In this document: positions 17,600 to 27,203 of the stretch, piece after piece
Layout: every line of letters starts with the position of its first letter
Numbering within the stretch: position 1 is the stretch's first letter
Assembly: GCA_024278755.1 (NCBI GenBank)
Contig: JAJRSO010000066.1
Location: 1-45,105 of the forward strand
Source of the DNA: Calditrichota bacterium
Lineage (GTDB): Bacteria > Calditrichota > Calditrichia > Calditrichales > Calditrichaceae
Length of the DNA: 45,105 bases
Direction of reading: 5' to 3'
Translations under genes and position numbers: made by a program
Notes under the pieces: model-generated
What the model was told of the DNA's origin: nothing
Database searches by the model: none
The model's input: the letters and a program-made list of their open reading frames with translations, nothing else

Positions 17600-17812
17600 T
17601 CTACAATTCACACTTGTCGGGAAATAGTAAGTTTGCTTTTTGCTGCTGAACAGAGCCGAGGATGCGCCAATGAACGCGAATACATTTACTCGGCGAAAAT
17701 GGGAAATCATCCGCGGAAAAAAAATAAATCTGCGAAGATCAGTGCTCATTCGCGGTTTTTTTTAAAAACTACCCACACAAAACAACCTGGTACCAAAAGG
17801 GGAATAATAAAT

Positions 17813-18475
17813 ATGAATAAAAGGTTTGGTTTAAAAAAAATAACAAGTCTCTGTATTCTATTAGCGCTTTTTTTTAGTTTAAACGGGCTTGCCGCCGCCG
17901 ATGTTAACAAAATCATCAAAAAGGTGCAAAACACTTATGATGATATGGACAATTTAACCGCATCGTTTGTGCAAGTGGAAACTTTTAAACTAACGGGAAC
18001 TCAAACCGAAACCGCAGGGAAAATCTACATAAAAGACGGAAAAAAATACCGTTTTGAATCCGAAGATCAGGTGGTTGTGACGGACGGAAAAAGTGTTTGG
18101 ACCTACAATAATCTGAGCAATCAACTGCTGATTGATAATGTGCGCGAAAACTCCGGAGCGCTGCTTCCGCGCGATATGTTGTTCAAATATCCTAAAAATC
18201 ATTATGCGTCGCTACTTCGGGAAGAAAAAGACGGCTATCGGACAATTTTTGTGGTGCGGCTTGATCCCAAAGAAGATACTTCCGGATTTTTAAGCGCTGT
18301 AAAATTGTGGATTCAGGATAAAACCTGGTTGATACAGAAAATTGAAGCGGTGGATTTGAATGGCAATTCCAGCCTGTATAAAATTACAAATATCGATAAC
18401 CATACAAAACTTACGGATGATCTGTTTACCTACAGCGCACCGGCGGGCGCCGATGTTGTGGATATGAGAAAGTAA
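17813..18475 (+). CDS. lolA: Outer-membrane lipoprotein carrier protein LolA
   Basis: I chose the ATG at 17813 (220 residues) because AAGGGGA lies upstream and a clear signal peptide follows, ending near LAAADV. A longer frame from 17633 would place repeat-derived sequence in front. The mature domain shows the LolA pattern: NLTASFVQVE, GKIYIKDGKKYRFE, a DGKSVWTYNN strand and a DPKEDTSGF region. LolA ferries lipoproteins across the periplasm from LolCDE to the outer membrane. The 213 bases before it contain an ATCCGCG-type intergenic repeat near 17706-17757. Confidence 0.85.
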   Translation: MNKRFGLKKITSLCILLALFFSLNGLAAADVNKIIKKVQNTYDDMDNLTASFVQVETFKLTGTQTETAGKIYIKDGKKYRFESEDQVVVTDGKSVWTYNNLSNQLLIDNVRENSGALLPRDMLFKYPKNHYASLLREEKDGYRTIFVVRLDPKEDTSGFLSAVKLWIQDKTWLIQKIEAVDLNGNSSLYKITNIDNHTKLTDDLFTYSAPAGADVVDMRK

Positions 18476-18486
18476 GCGAAAACCCG

Positions 18487-19317
18487 ATGGCACAAAAACA
18501 ACCCCGTTTTACCGACATTCACTCCCATTTTTTGTTTTCCGTAGATGACGGGTCAAAAAATAAATTAGAATCCCTGAATATGCTACAGCAGGCGGTGGAG
18601 CAGAATGTCACGTATCTGCTGGCCACGCCCCACGCAACCGATTTAACTACCGAAGCGGTAAGCGAGCGTTTTTTAGATCATTATAAAGAGCTTCAGAATT
18701 TGATTGCCGAAGAAAATATTGCAATAAAAATTGCCCTTGCTTCTGAGCTCTATTTCAATCCGCACATATACGACTGGATAAAATATCCCTGGGCAACATT
18801 CAATAATAACCGTAAATATCTCCTGTTCGAGCTGCCCCTGTTTGAAATGCCAAAGGAGGTAAAGGATTTTATTTTTCAGTGTAAACTCGAAGGCATCACG
18901 CCTATTCTGGCCCATCCCGAACGTTATTCGTATATGAATAATAATATAGAGGTCTTATTTGACTGGTATCACCAAGGATGCCTGATGCAAATAAATGCCG
19001 GCAGCGTTACGGGACAGTTTGGATCACGGGCAGAAAAATTGGCGTTAAAATTGTTGCAGGCACGGCTGGCACATTTTGTCGCTTCCGATGCGCATGAAAC
19101 CGAATACCGAAATTATAAACAGCTTCCCTTGGCCAAAGAAGCGCTATCCGGACAGCTACCGGCGGACTACGTAGATGCACTTTTTTCAGTTAATCCGCAA
19201 AAGGCGCTGGACGGTTTGATTATTGAAACGGACGAACCGGATGAACGGCTGATTGAAAGCAGCTGGTTTAGTTATCAGGGGATTTTAAACAAGATAAATA
19301 AAGTTTTTCATTTATAA
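18487..19317 (+). CDS. CpsB/YwqE-type tyrosine phosphatase (PHP fold)
   Basis: A protein of 276 residues beginning DIHSHFLFSVDDGSKN, the metal-binding HxH start of PHP-type bacterial tyrosine phosphatases. It also has ATPHAT, an ASELYF strand, ILAHPERY and a FVASDAHE C-terminal metal site. Such enzymes dephosphorylate the tyrosine-rich tail of Wzc-like autokinases to set polysaccharide chain length and export. The gene just downstream encodes exactly such a kinase, which strongly supports the role. It lies 11 bases after lolA. Confidence 0.9.
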   Translation: MAQKQPRFTDIHSHFLFSVDDGSKNKLESLNMLQQAVEQNVTYLLATPHATDLTTEAVSERFLDHYKELQNLIAEENIAIKIALASELYFNPHIYDWIKYPWATFNNNRKYLLFELPLFEMPKEVKDFIFQCKLEGITPILAHPERYSYMNNNIEVLFDWYHQGCLMQINAGSVTGQFGSRAEKLALKLLQARLAHFVASDAHETEYRNYKQLPLAKEALSGQLPADYVDALFSVNPQKALDGLIIETDEPDERLIESSWFSYQGILNKINKVFHL

Positions 19318-19442
19318 TTCGATATACTGTCTTATTCAACGGCATATAAGCAAAGTTTTATTCGAAATCAGCCGAAATGGTTGTGCCATTCTTTGTTTTT
19401 AATTAGATTTCGCAGCTTAGTATCAAACAGGAGACGATTCTT

Positions 19443-21719
19443 TTGGTAGAAAATTTTGATCAGGAAATGGAAGCGCAGGTATCGTTTAGTGATTACCTGC
19501 GCATCCTGTATCGTGGCAGATGGATTATTTTAATATCATTTATTGCTGTGTTTACCGCCACTTTAATTTTTACAATTACAACGCCGCCCACATACGAAGC
19601 AAGCGCCAGTATCTTAATTGAGAGTACCGGTCTGATGGAGCGGTCGTTCTTTGATATGAATGCCTTTGGCAATCAAAGTACTTTGGTGGCGAATCAAACC
19701 GAAATACTTAAGAGCCGGCGGCTGGCCGAACAGGTAATCAAACGGCTGGATATGTCCAATGTGCGTGACTCTTTACAGCTTTTTCAGCCCAATGAAGAGG
19801 GTGAATATACTTCGTTCCGCGATATGGTGGATATTTTACGGGAAAGTATGGAGGTCACACATACCCGCGATACCGACATTTTAACCCTGACCGTAAGCGC
19901 GGGTTCGGCTTTTGAAGCTGCGTATATAACCAATGTGGTTGCGGAAGAATTTCAGTTGATCAACGCGGAATCTAATAAAGGCGAAATAAGCGATTTGCGT
20001 AAATTTATCGAAGGACGTCTGGCGATTAAGCAGAAAGAGCTACGCGGATCGGAAGACAGACTGCGCGCATATCAGGAAAAAGAAAAGGTTGCCAGTTTAG
20101 ACGATGAGACCAGCGAACTTGTTACGCGTCTCGCGGAAGTGGAATCGATGCTGGAACAGGCCCAGGTAGAATTGGGCGCCAATCTGGAAATGAAACGTTC
20201 GCTTGAGGAGAAATTAGAAGAGCGAAAACAGATGCTGCCGGCAGATTTAAGCGAAATTTCAACGCCCTATCTGGAATCGTTGCAGCAGCAATTGGCAAAA
20301 CTTGTGGGTGACCGCACCGTTTATGTTACCGCTTTGCAGGCAGATGCCAGCATCGTCAATAAAAGCAGTTATCAGGCAACGGTTGTGCAATATGATCAAA
20401 AAATTAAAGCATTAAAGGATAAGCTGAAACAGGAAGCTGGAAAAATTGCCGGCTCTAATATGGTTTCGGACCCCTTAAAAATGTCGCAGGATATTATAAA
20501 TAAGCTGTTAACGATTGACGGTGAAATTAAAGCCTCTTCTGCCCAGATTAGCGCTTTGCAGAGTGTCGTGAACGGCTACAGTGTTAAGCTGGATAACTTG
20601 CCGGTTAAAATTTTAGAATTGGCGCGGTTAGAAAGACGGCGCAAGATAGATGAACAAACCTATATTATGATGGTGCAGAAATTAGAGGAAACTAAAATTC
20701 AAGAGGCCGCTCAGGCCAAGAACGTACGCATTATCGATGAAGCTATCGAACCGCTTTATCCTGTAAAGCCCAAAAAGAAACTGAATGTTTTACTGGGCGC
20801 TTTAATCGGTCTTGGTTTGGGAGTGGGTATTACCTTTTTGATGGAATATTTTGACAATACGGTTAAAAGTCCGGAAGAACTGGAAAAAATGGGCTTCAAT
20901 ATCCTTTCCAGTATTCCGCGTATTGAAATGGACAAGGTGGAAAAGAAACTGGAAAAGAAAATCGATAAGCTGGGTCAGTTTGAAGGCCGGCGAATCGAAG
21001 CCCGGTTGATTACCCATCTGGATCCCAAGGCGCCGGTTTCCGAAGCCTACCGAACGCTGCGCACCAATTTACAATTCAGTAAAGTGGATAAAGAATTACA
21101 GGTTCTGCTGGTTACCAGTTCCGGGCCGAAAGAAGGAAAATCAACCACGGCGGCAAATCTGGCCATCGCCATGGCCCAGGCCGGTAAAAAAGTGGTGCTG
21201 GTAGACGCCGATTTACGTCGTCCGGTTATTCATTCCATCTTCGGTCTTAAAAAAGACGAAGGAATGACCAATCACCTGATGGGATTGATTGATTTTAAGG
21301 ATATGCTGAAACCGACATTTCTCGACAACCTGTTTCTGGCCACATCTGGAGCATTACCGCCAAATCCGTCGGAATTGTTAGCCTCAAATAAAATGGAAGA
21401 GCTGCTGCAACAATTCAGGGATAAATTCGATATTGTGGTTATCGACAGTCCGCCGGTAATCGCGGTAACCGATGCGGTGATTCTAAGTACCAAAGTCGAC
21501 GGCACTATTCTGGTAGTCTCCTCCGGACAGACCGACCGCGATGCGCTGGCTCGGGCACATACACTGCTCGACACTGTAGATTCCAATTTACTGGGCACCC
21601 TGCTAAACGGTGTAAATGTGGAGGGAATGTACGGTTCGTATTATTACTATTATTACCATCATTATTATTCCAAACCGGGTAAAAAGAAAAAACGACGGAG
21701 TAAGCTATTTTCCGCTTAG
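19443..21719 (+). CDS. Wzc-type polysaccharide co-polymerase and tyrosine autokinase
   Basis: A protein of 758 residues. A Wzz domain lies near the N-terminus with the first membrane helix at about residues 29-48; a long coiled-coil region follows (about 170-430), then a second helix near 450-470. The cytoplasmic BY-kinase has Walker A SSGPKEGKSTTA, VDADLRRP (Walker A') and IVVIDSPP (Walker B). The C-terminus is a tyrosine cluster (about a dozen Tyr among His) that is the autophosphorylation target. The start is TTG at 19443 with AGGAG about nine bases upstream. It works with the CpsB phosphatase upstream. A strong terminator follows. Confidence 0.93.
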   Translation: MVENFDQEMEAQVSFSDYLRILYRGRWIILISFIAVFTATLIFTITTPPTYEASASILIESTGLMERSFFDMNAFGNQSTLVANQTEILKSRRLAEQVIKRLDMSNVRDSLQLFQPNEEGEYTSFRDMVDILRESMEVTHTRDTDILTLTVSAGSAFEAAYITNVVAEEFQLINAESNKGEISDLRKFIEGRLAIKQKELRGSEDRLRAYQEKEKVASLDDETSELVTRLAEVESMLEQAQVELGANLEMKRSLEEKLEERKQMLPADLSEISTPYLESLQQQLAKLVGDRTVYVTALQADASIVNKSSYQATVVQYDQKIKALKDKLKQEAGKIAGSNMVSDPLKMSQDIINKLLTIDGEIKASSAQISALQSVVNGYSVKLDNLPVKILELARLERRRKIDEQTYIMMVQKLEETKIQEAAQAKNVRIIDEAIEPLYPVKPKKKLNVLLGALIGLGLGVGITFLMEYFDNTVKSPEELEKMGFNILSSIPRIEMDKVEKKLEKKIDKLGQFEGRRIEARLITHLDPKAPVSEAYRTLRTNLQFSKVDKELQVLLVTSSGPKEGKSTTAANLAIAMAQAGKKVVLVDADLRRPVIHSIFGLKKDEGMTNHLMGLIDFKDMLKPTFLDNLFLATSGALPPNPSELLASNKMEELLQQFRDKFDIVVIDSPPVIAVTDAVILSTKVDGTILVVSSGQTDRDALARAHTLLDTVDSNLLGTLLNGVNVEGMYGSYYYYYYHHYYSKPGKKKKRRSKLFSA

Positions 21720-21763
21720 TTATCTCTGTCACATAAAACAGTAAATTTTAATTGTATTTTTTG

Positions 21764-21806
21764 AAACTCGGCTGCTTAACTTTTTTCGTTTTCAGCCGAG
21801 TTTTTT
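21764..21806 (+). terminator. Rho-independent terminator after wzc-like gene
   Basis: AAACTCGGCTG (21764-21774) pairs with CAGCCGAGTTT (21793-21803) around an 18-base loop, and a run of T follows. It separates the Wzc-like gene from the sugar dehydrogenase genes. Confidence 0.85.
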
Positions 21807-21835
21807 ATTAATCTTTTTAAGCCTGAGGAGTTTTT

Positions 21836-23170
21836 ATGCGAGTTACTATTGTAGGCAGCGGCTATGTGGGCCTGGTTGCAGGAACATGTTTTGCAGATTC
21901 TGGAAATGAAGTGATTTGTGTTGATGTCGATAAGAAAAAAATTGATATGCTGAACAACGGCCAGGTTCCTATTTACGAACCCGGTCTCGAAGAGATGATT
22001 AAACGAAATATGGAACAGGATCGTCTGGTTTTCACGACCGATATTAAAAAAGGCGTTCAGGAATCACAAATTATTTTTATCGCCGTGGGCACCCCCCCGG
22101 ACGAAGACGGATCGGCCGACTTAAAATATGTGCTGGGCGTTGCCAAGGAAATTGGCACGCACATGAACGGCTACAAAGTGGTGGTCGATAAAAGTACGGT
22201 GCCGGTGGGCACGGCCGACAAAGTAAAAGCCGAAATAGCCAAACATACGGATCATAAATTTTCAGTTGTCTCCAATCCTGAATTTTTAAAAGAGGGCGCG
22301 GCGATTGATGACTTTATGAAGCCGGATCGTGTGGTCATTGGCGCGGAGGATGAAGAAGCGGCGGAAATTATGCGCGATTTATACGGCGCTTTTGTACGAA
22401 CAGGAAAGCCGATCATCGTGATGGATATCCGCAGCGCCGAATTAACCAAATATGCGGCCAACTCTTTATTGGCGACTAAAATATCGTTTATGAATGAAAT
22501 GGCCAACCTTTGTGATGCGGTTGGCGCAAACGTGGAACATGTGCGCAAAGGCATCGGGTCCGATCGGCGTATTGGTCCGCACTTTATCTTTCCCGGTCCG
22601 GGTTACGGCGGTTCCTGTTTTCCGAAAGACGTACAGGCGGTCATTCGAACGGCCCATGATTACGGCAAACATCTGCGCATTCTCGAAGCGGTGGAGCAGG
22701 TGAATGATAAACAAAAAACAGTATTGATGGATAAGGTTAACCGTTATTTTGAAAACGACTTAAAGGGTAAAACATTTGCCGTTTGGGGATTGTCCTTTAA
22801 ACCCAATACAGACGATATGCGTATGTCGCCGGCCAGTTCCATGATTCGCGCTCTTGTTGATAAGGGTGCAAAAATCCGGGCGCATGATCCTGAGGCATTG
22901 GAAGAAGCCAAATGGCGTTTTGAAGATATCAAAGAAAATGTAACGCTGTATAAAAAGCGTTATGACGCTCTCGAAGGCGCCGATGCGTTGGTGGTAATGA
23001 CCGAATGGAATGCGTTTCGCGAACCGGATTTTTATCTGATAAAAGAGACATTATCCCATCCGGTTATTTTTGACGGCAGAAATTTGTACAAGCCGGAACG
23101 GATGCAGAAACTGGGAATCGATTATTTCTCCATCGGTCGTCCGCAACTGGAATTTAAAGTAACCGTATAA
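21836..23170 (+). CDS. ugd: UDP-glucose 6-dehydrogenase
   Basis: A protein of 444 residues with the N-terminal Rossmann start [30 protein letters not shown], the [15 protein letters not shown] loop typical of UDP-glucose rather than UDP-GlcNAc enzymes, and the catalytic cysteine in [12 protein letters not shown]. The C-terminal UDP-binding domain has [13 protein letters not shown]. It oxidises UDP-glucose twice to UDP-glucuronate, a precursor for acidic polysaccharides. A GAGG ribosome site lies upstream. Confidence 0.95.
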   Translation: MRVTIVGSGYVGLVAGTCFADSGNEVICVDVDKKKIDMLNNGQVPIYEPGLEEMIKRNMEQDRLVFTTDIKKGVQESQIIFIAVGTPPDEDGSADLKYVLGVAKEIGTHMNGYKVVVDKSTVPVGTADKVKAEIAKHTDHKFSVVSNPEFLKEGAAIDDFMKPDRVVIGAEDEEAAEIMRDLYGAFVRTGKPIIVMDIRSAELTKYAANSLLATKISFMNEMANLCDAVGANVEHVRKGIGSDRRIGPHFIFPGPGYGGSCFPKDVQAVIRTAHDYGKHLRILEAVEQVNDKQKTVLMDKVNRYFENDLKGKTFAVWGLSFKPNTDDMRMSPASSMIRALVDKGAKIRAHDPEALEEAKWRFEDIKENVTLYKKRYDALEGADALVVMTEWNAFREPDFYLIKETLSHPVIFDGRNLYKPERMQKLGIDYFSIGRPQLEFKVTV

Positions 23171-23207
23171 ATTGTATTTGAAAATAATAACATAGAACGG
23201 AGTGATT

Positions 23208-24233
23208 ATGGATTTACTTCAAAAGATTAATGAAAATAAAGCCGTTATCGGCGTTGTCGGGTTGGGTTATGTGGGCCTGCCGCTGTTGATGGAATTTGTG
23301 GAACAAGGATTCCGCACCATCGGATTTGACATCGATCAGTATAAAGTGGATAAACTGAATGCCGGCGAATCCTATATCAAACATATTGATGAAGGACGGG
23401 TAAAAGCCGTACGGGAAACCAATCTGTTTGAAGCCAGCAGCGATTTTGGCCGAATTAAAGAGGTTGATTGTATTTTGATTTGTGTGCCAACCCCGTTGAC
23501 TAAACACCGCGAACCGGATGTCTCCTATATTTCGGGAACGGCAGAGACCTTGTCTAAGAATATTCGCGAAGGACAGTTTATTGTTCTGGAAAGTTCTACT
23601 TATCCCGGTACGACCGAAGAAATTTTAAAGCCGATTTTGGAAAAATCCGGTTTAAAAGGTGATAAGGATTTTTGGGTTGCTTTTTCACCCGAACGGGAAG
23701 ACCCCAATAATCCCAATTTTAATACGCGCACCATTCCTAAGGTTATCGGCGCCAATACGGAATATGCCCGGCAACTGGCCAGCGCCCTGTATGAGAAAGT
23801 GATCGTAAAAACCGTTCCTGTTTCCAGCAGTCAGGCGGCCGAAGCCACCAAATTGCTGGAAAATATCTTCCGTAGCGTGAATATTGCCATGGTCAATGAG
23901 ATGAAAATGATCTTTGATAAAATGGGCATTGATGTGTGGGAAGTGATTAATGCCGCATCGACTAAGCCCTTCGGTTTTATGCCGTTTTATCCCGGTCCCG
24001 GCTTGGGCGGCCACTGTATTCCCATCGATCCCTTTTACCTGACCTGGAAAGCGCGGGAGTTCGAAATGAACACCCGTTTTATCGAATTGGCCGGCGAAGT
24101 GAATACGAGTATGCCGCATTGGGTGGTAAGCAAAGTAATGGACGCGCTGAATGACCACGAAAAGAGCATTAAAGGTTCTAAGATTTTGCTGCTTGGCGCC
24201 GCTTATAAAAAAGATATCGACGATCCGCGTTAA
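23208..24233 (+). CDS. wbpA: UDP-GlcNAc-type 6-dehydrogenase, main part, ended by premature TAA
   Basis: The start is set at ATG 23208 because GGAG lies just upstream; the GTG two codons earlier overlaps that site. The protein has GVVGLGYVGLPL, an ESSTYPGTTEE loop, FSPEREDPNN (the form seen in WbpA-type enzymes) and the catalytic cysteine in PGPGLGGHCIPIDP. It ends at YKKDIDDPR plus TAA (24231-24233). The family reads Arg-Glu-Ser-Pro there, and the frame continues with SPSFKLIEIM, so GAA to TAA is the likely lesion. It would make UDP-GlcNAcA for the wlb genes downstream. Confidence 0.88.
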   Translation: MDLLQKINENKAVIGVVGLGYVGLPLLMEFVEQGFRTIGFDIDQYKVDKLNAGESYIKHIDEGRVKAVRETNLFEASSDFGRIKEVDCILICVPTPLTKHREPDVSYISGTAETLSKNIREGQFIVLESSTYPGTTEEILKPILEKSGLKGDKDFWVAFSPEREDPNNPNFNTRTIPKVIGANTEYARQLASALYEKVIVKTVPVSSSQAAEATKLLENIFRSVNIAMVNEMKMIFDKMGIDVWEVINAASTKPFGFMPFYPGPGLGGHCIPIDPFYLTWKAREFEMNTRFIELAGEVNTSMPHWVVSKVMDALNDHEKSIKGSKILLLGAAYKKDIDDPR

Positions 24234-24518
24234 TCGCCTTCGTTTAAACTGATCGAGATTATGCTGGAAAAGGGCGCACTGGTGGATTACAACGATCCGC
24301 TGATTCCGGAACTGCCGGATATGCGCGCCTATGATATTAAAAAGAAATCTGTTGAGCTAACTCCTGAAAATTTGGCTGCGTACGATTGTGTGCTGATTTC
24401 GACGGATCACACCGTTTACGAGTGGGATTTTATTGTAAAACATTCGAGACTGGTCGTGGATACGCGTAATGCGACTAAAAATGTTCTGGAAGGCCGGGAC
24501 AAAATTGTAAAAGCTTAA
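24234..24518 (+). pseudogene. wbpA: C-terminal fragment of the UDP-GlcNAc-type dehydrogenase
   Basis: In the same frame as the preceding fragment: SPSFKLIEIM, then VDYNDPLIPELP, a DCVLISTDHTVYEWDFI strand and VDTRNATKN, all typical of the UDP-binding C-terminal domain. The first internal ATG is at 24261. Loss of these 90 residues should inactivate the enzyme if the TAA is real. Confidence 0.82.
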
Positions 24519-24538
24519 ATGGAAACGGAAACATTACG

Positions 24539-24578
24539 GGGCTGATTTCAAAGTTTTTTTGTTAACAGCCCTTTTTTT
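24539..24578 (+). terminator. Rho-independent terminator between convergent genes
   Basis: GGGCTG (24539-24544) pairs with CAGCCC (24566-24571) and seven T follow. It lies between the dehydrogenase and the convergent LolA-like gene. Confidence 0.75.
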
Positions 24579-25263
24579 ATCCTGTTTCTTCTTCGGATTC
24601 TTCTTCAAAAACCGAATCATCCAATCCTTTATTTATTTTATAATTCGTATAAATAATTTCTACGCTGCCCTTTGCGCCCTTATTTAATTTTTTGGAACCC
24701 ATCGGAAAGTGCGACATACGGGATTTTGAAATATCAAAGAAAACAACCGCTGTGTCGGGCAGGCCATATTGAATATGCGTTCCGTATCGATAGCGGATAC
24801 GAAAGGAGCCTTTGTCTTTTGTATTGGCTTCGGTTTTCAGCACCACCGAATGGACCTTATCAATCCATAAAGTCGCCAGAATAATTTTTGAATCTTCCCG
24901 GACAGGAATCAGTTTTATTACATCCGTTTCTATTGCGTCCAATGTGTCTTCTTTAATATAAACGGAAAGAAAATCCTGCTGCAAAAAGTTAAGCGGTGAA
25001 AAACTAAAACTTGCTTTGGGAATCATCGCAAAGCCCCTGGCTTCCATCTTAAATTTATCCGGTTTCTTAAAATACACGCTGGCTTTGGTATCGCCGATCT
25101 TTAAAAAATCCACATCAATTTTTATCAGAATGTCAGCGGTGTAATCGTTTATCCTGTCCAGTCGCAGAATAACATTTTTTAATAAATTATCACTGTGCGA
25201 ATCTCCTGCAAATAACTGAACGACGCCGACGCTTAAAGTAAGCAATAAAAGTAGTGTTTTCAT
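24577..25263 (-). CDS. LolA-like periplasmic lipoprotein-sorting protein
   Basis: A protein of 228 residues with a signal peptide (residues 1-19, ending LFAGD). The pattern DYTADILIKIDVDFLKI, VYFKKPDKFKMEARGFAM is typical of outer-membrane lipoprotein-sorting proteins, though more distant than the 17813 gene. The tail is acidic (SEEETG). It starts one base after the ABC permease stop, so it belongs to that transporter operon. It could accept or pass on a lipid handled by the ABC exporter; that role is inference. Confidence 0.65.
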   Translation of the reverse strand: MKTLLLLLTLSVGVVQLFAGDSHSDNLLKNVILRLDRINDYTADILIKIDVDFLKIGDTKASVYFKKPDKFKMEARGFAMIPKASFSFSPLNFLQQDFLSVYIKEDTLDAIETDVIKLIPVREDSKIILATLWIDKVHSVVLKTEANTKDKGSFRIRYRYGTHIQYGLPDTAVVFFDISKSRMSHFPMGSKKLNKGAKGSVEIIYTNYKINKGLDDSVFEEESEEETG

Positions 25264-25264
25264 A

Positions 25265-26101
25265 TTATGATAAAATGTCCTTTCGCCTAAATAGGAAGAG
25301 GGTTGCGAGATAAAAGGCCACGATATGTATTATGAGTATGGTTGCCGATTGAAGGGTTGCCGGCAGATTTACAGGATTGTTCATAAATTCTGTCCATTTA
25401 TCAAGATAGCTGGTAAAAAGAAAGGGTTTCACGATTTCGAGGGCATGCATGGGCAGGGCGGAAATAATGGAAAAAATAATAATCACCGCCAATGTGCCCA
25501 CAATGGGCCCGATGGCGTTTTGCACCAATGATGAGAAAAAGAAAGACAGGCTTAGAACGGTGGCCATGCTTAAAAAAGCAAAGCCGTAAGCGAGTAGAAA
25601 ACGCCATAACACATCATTTGCGGCAAGGATAAGAATCTGATTACGAATGACGATCAATTCGCCGGTTCCAAAGGCCAGCACGCTTACGCCAAGACTAAGC
25701 AGCGCCAGCCAGAGAAGCAGTAAAAAAGTGTAAATAAGCCCGGCAATGAATTTTGCGCTGATAATCTGAAAACGGGAAACCGGACGGGACAAAATCATCC
25801 GGATTGTGCCGGCGGTCGCTTCTCCTGCCAATAAATCGCCGCCCACCAGAACAATTAAAAACGGGATATGCACAAACAACGAATTAAGCAGCAATCGCCC
25901 TAAAAAATAACCGTTTAGAAGATTTCCGGTAAAGATAAACTGTTCCTTTAAACTGCTCAGGGCCATATTTAAAAAATCGGAACCTTCGTACCAGGCGGCA
26001 ATTTGTATAAGCGGAACCAAAAGACCGATGGCGATGAATCCGATATAGGTACGCCATTTGTGGAAAATCTTAAATAATTCTATGCCAACCAGTCTTGTCA
26101 T
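25265..26101 (-). CDS. ABC-2 type transporter permease
   Basis: A protein of 278 residues with six hydrophobic segments. It starts MTRLVGIELFKIFHKWRTYI, the common cytoplasmic opening of ABC-2 permeases, and has GEATAGTIRMILSRPVSRFQ after the second helix, a signature of this class. Its start overlaps the ATPase stop by 4 bp (ATGA). It forms an exporter with the ATPase. The substrate is unknown. Confidence 0.85.
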   Translation of the reverse strand: MTRLVGIELFKIFHKWRTYIGFIAIGLLVPLIQIAAWYEGSDFLNMALSSLKEQFIFTGNLLNGYFLGRLLLNSLFVHIPFLIVLVGGDLLAGEATAGTIRMILSRPVSRFQIISAKFIAGLIYTFLLLLWLALLSLGVSVLAFGTGELIVIRNQILILAANDVLWRFLLAYGFAFLSMATVLSLSFFFSSLVQNAIGPIVGTLAVIIIFSIISALPMHALEIVKPFLFTSYLDKWTEFMNNPVNLPATLQSATILIIHIVAFYLATLFLFRRKDILS

Positions 26102-27018
26102 TGGGCGCTGTTCTCCGTAATCGTAAAAAAATATTCTTCGAGAGAACGTTTGGGAATAATGGCCGAAACCCGAAGATGGTTATCGATAAATAGCGTATTT
26201 AATTCCGCCGCCTCCCTTTTTGAAATATCAAAGAGTAGTTCCGTATCGGTATGGCTTTGCAGATGATTCTCCCAATTTGTATCTTTAATGATTTTCAGAG
26301 CCTGCGAAATTTTATCGATTTCGAAAATAACCGTATGGTTTTCGCTTTTTAACAGAGCGGCCGTTTCGCCTTCTACCTGAATATTGCCTTTATTGATAAT
26401 AATCAGGCGCGAAGCCGTCTCCTCAATCTCTTTTAGAATATGCGATGAAAGAAAAATAGTTTTCCCCTTATCTCTCGACAGATACAGGATGAGCTCCCGT
26501 ACTTCTTTCATCCCCTGCGGATCGAGGCCGGTGGTGGGCTCGTCTAAAATGATCAGCTCGGGATCGTGCATCAGGGCCTGGGCGATTCCCAACCGCTGCT
26601 TCATTCCGTGCGAAAAAGTTTTTACCTTACTGTGTGCACGATCCTTTAGCTTCACCAGTTCCAGCATTTCCCAAATACGGCTGTCCGCTATTTTGTCACC
26701 GGAAATTCCGGCTAAAACCTTTAAATTCTGATATGCGGACAGGTATGGATAAAAATCGGCTTTTTCGACCAGGGCGCCTACCCTGCGTAAAATACTACGG
26801 CGATTCGCACTCAGCGCTTCACCGAATATTTTAATATGACCGGAACTGGGTTTGATTAAGGAGAGCAGCATGCGAATGGTGGTGCTTTTTCCGGCGCCGT
26901 TTGGTCCTAAAAAGCCCAGCACATCGCCTTTGTAAACAGTAAAATCGATCTTGTTTACCGCGGTAATTTCTTTAAATTTTTTAGTAAGTCCGCGTACTTC
27001 AATAATTTTTTCGGCCAT
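26098..27018 (-). CDS. ABC transporter ATP-binding protein
   Basis: A protein of 306 residues with Walker A GPNGAGKST (about residues 39-47), signature FSHGMKQRL, Walker B LIILDEPTTGLDP and the switch histidine in FLSSHILKEIE. A C-terminal extension of about 85 residues follows the ATPase core, as in CcmA/NatA-type exporters. It is the first gene of a three-gene minus-strand operon with an ABC-2 permease and a LolA-like protein, and is divergent from the gene at 27204. Confidence 0.92.
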   Translation of the reverse strand: MAEKIIEVRGLTKKFKEITAVNKIDFTVYKGDVLGFLGPNGAGKSTTIRMLLSLIKPSSGHIKIFGEALSANRRSILRRVGALVEKADFYPYLSAYQNLKVLAGISGDKIADSRIWEMLELVKLKDRAHSKVKTFSHGMKQRLGIAQALMHDPELIILDEPTTGLDPQGMKEVRELILYLSRDKGKTIFLSSHILKEIEETASRLIIINKGNIQVEGETAALLKSENHTVIFEIDKISQALKIIKDTNWENHLQSHTDTELLFDISKREAAELNTLFIDNHLRVSAIIPKRSLEEYFFTITENSAQ

Positions 27019-27203
27019 TTCGGTTATTCATTCTCTGTGGTTAGGCGGCAATTCGTGCCGAAACATATAACAAAATCGCAGCCGGCGCAAATATGGAAAA
27101 GCGCCGTCAGACAAAATTCTACGGTTGCGGAATTAAGTTTGTTCCCGCTCCCGAAATAGTGTAAAATAGCGCCGCATTAGAGATTAAAAAAAGAAGCGTT
27201 AAA

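Noticed and set aside
16433-24233. Stop-codon recoding as the cause of the interrupted genes
   Set aside because: TAA, TAG and TGA are all used as normal ends of intact genes here, and the interrupting stops are of two types with no shared context.
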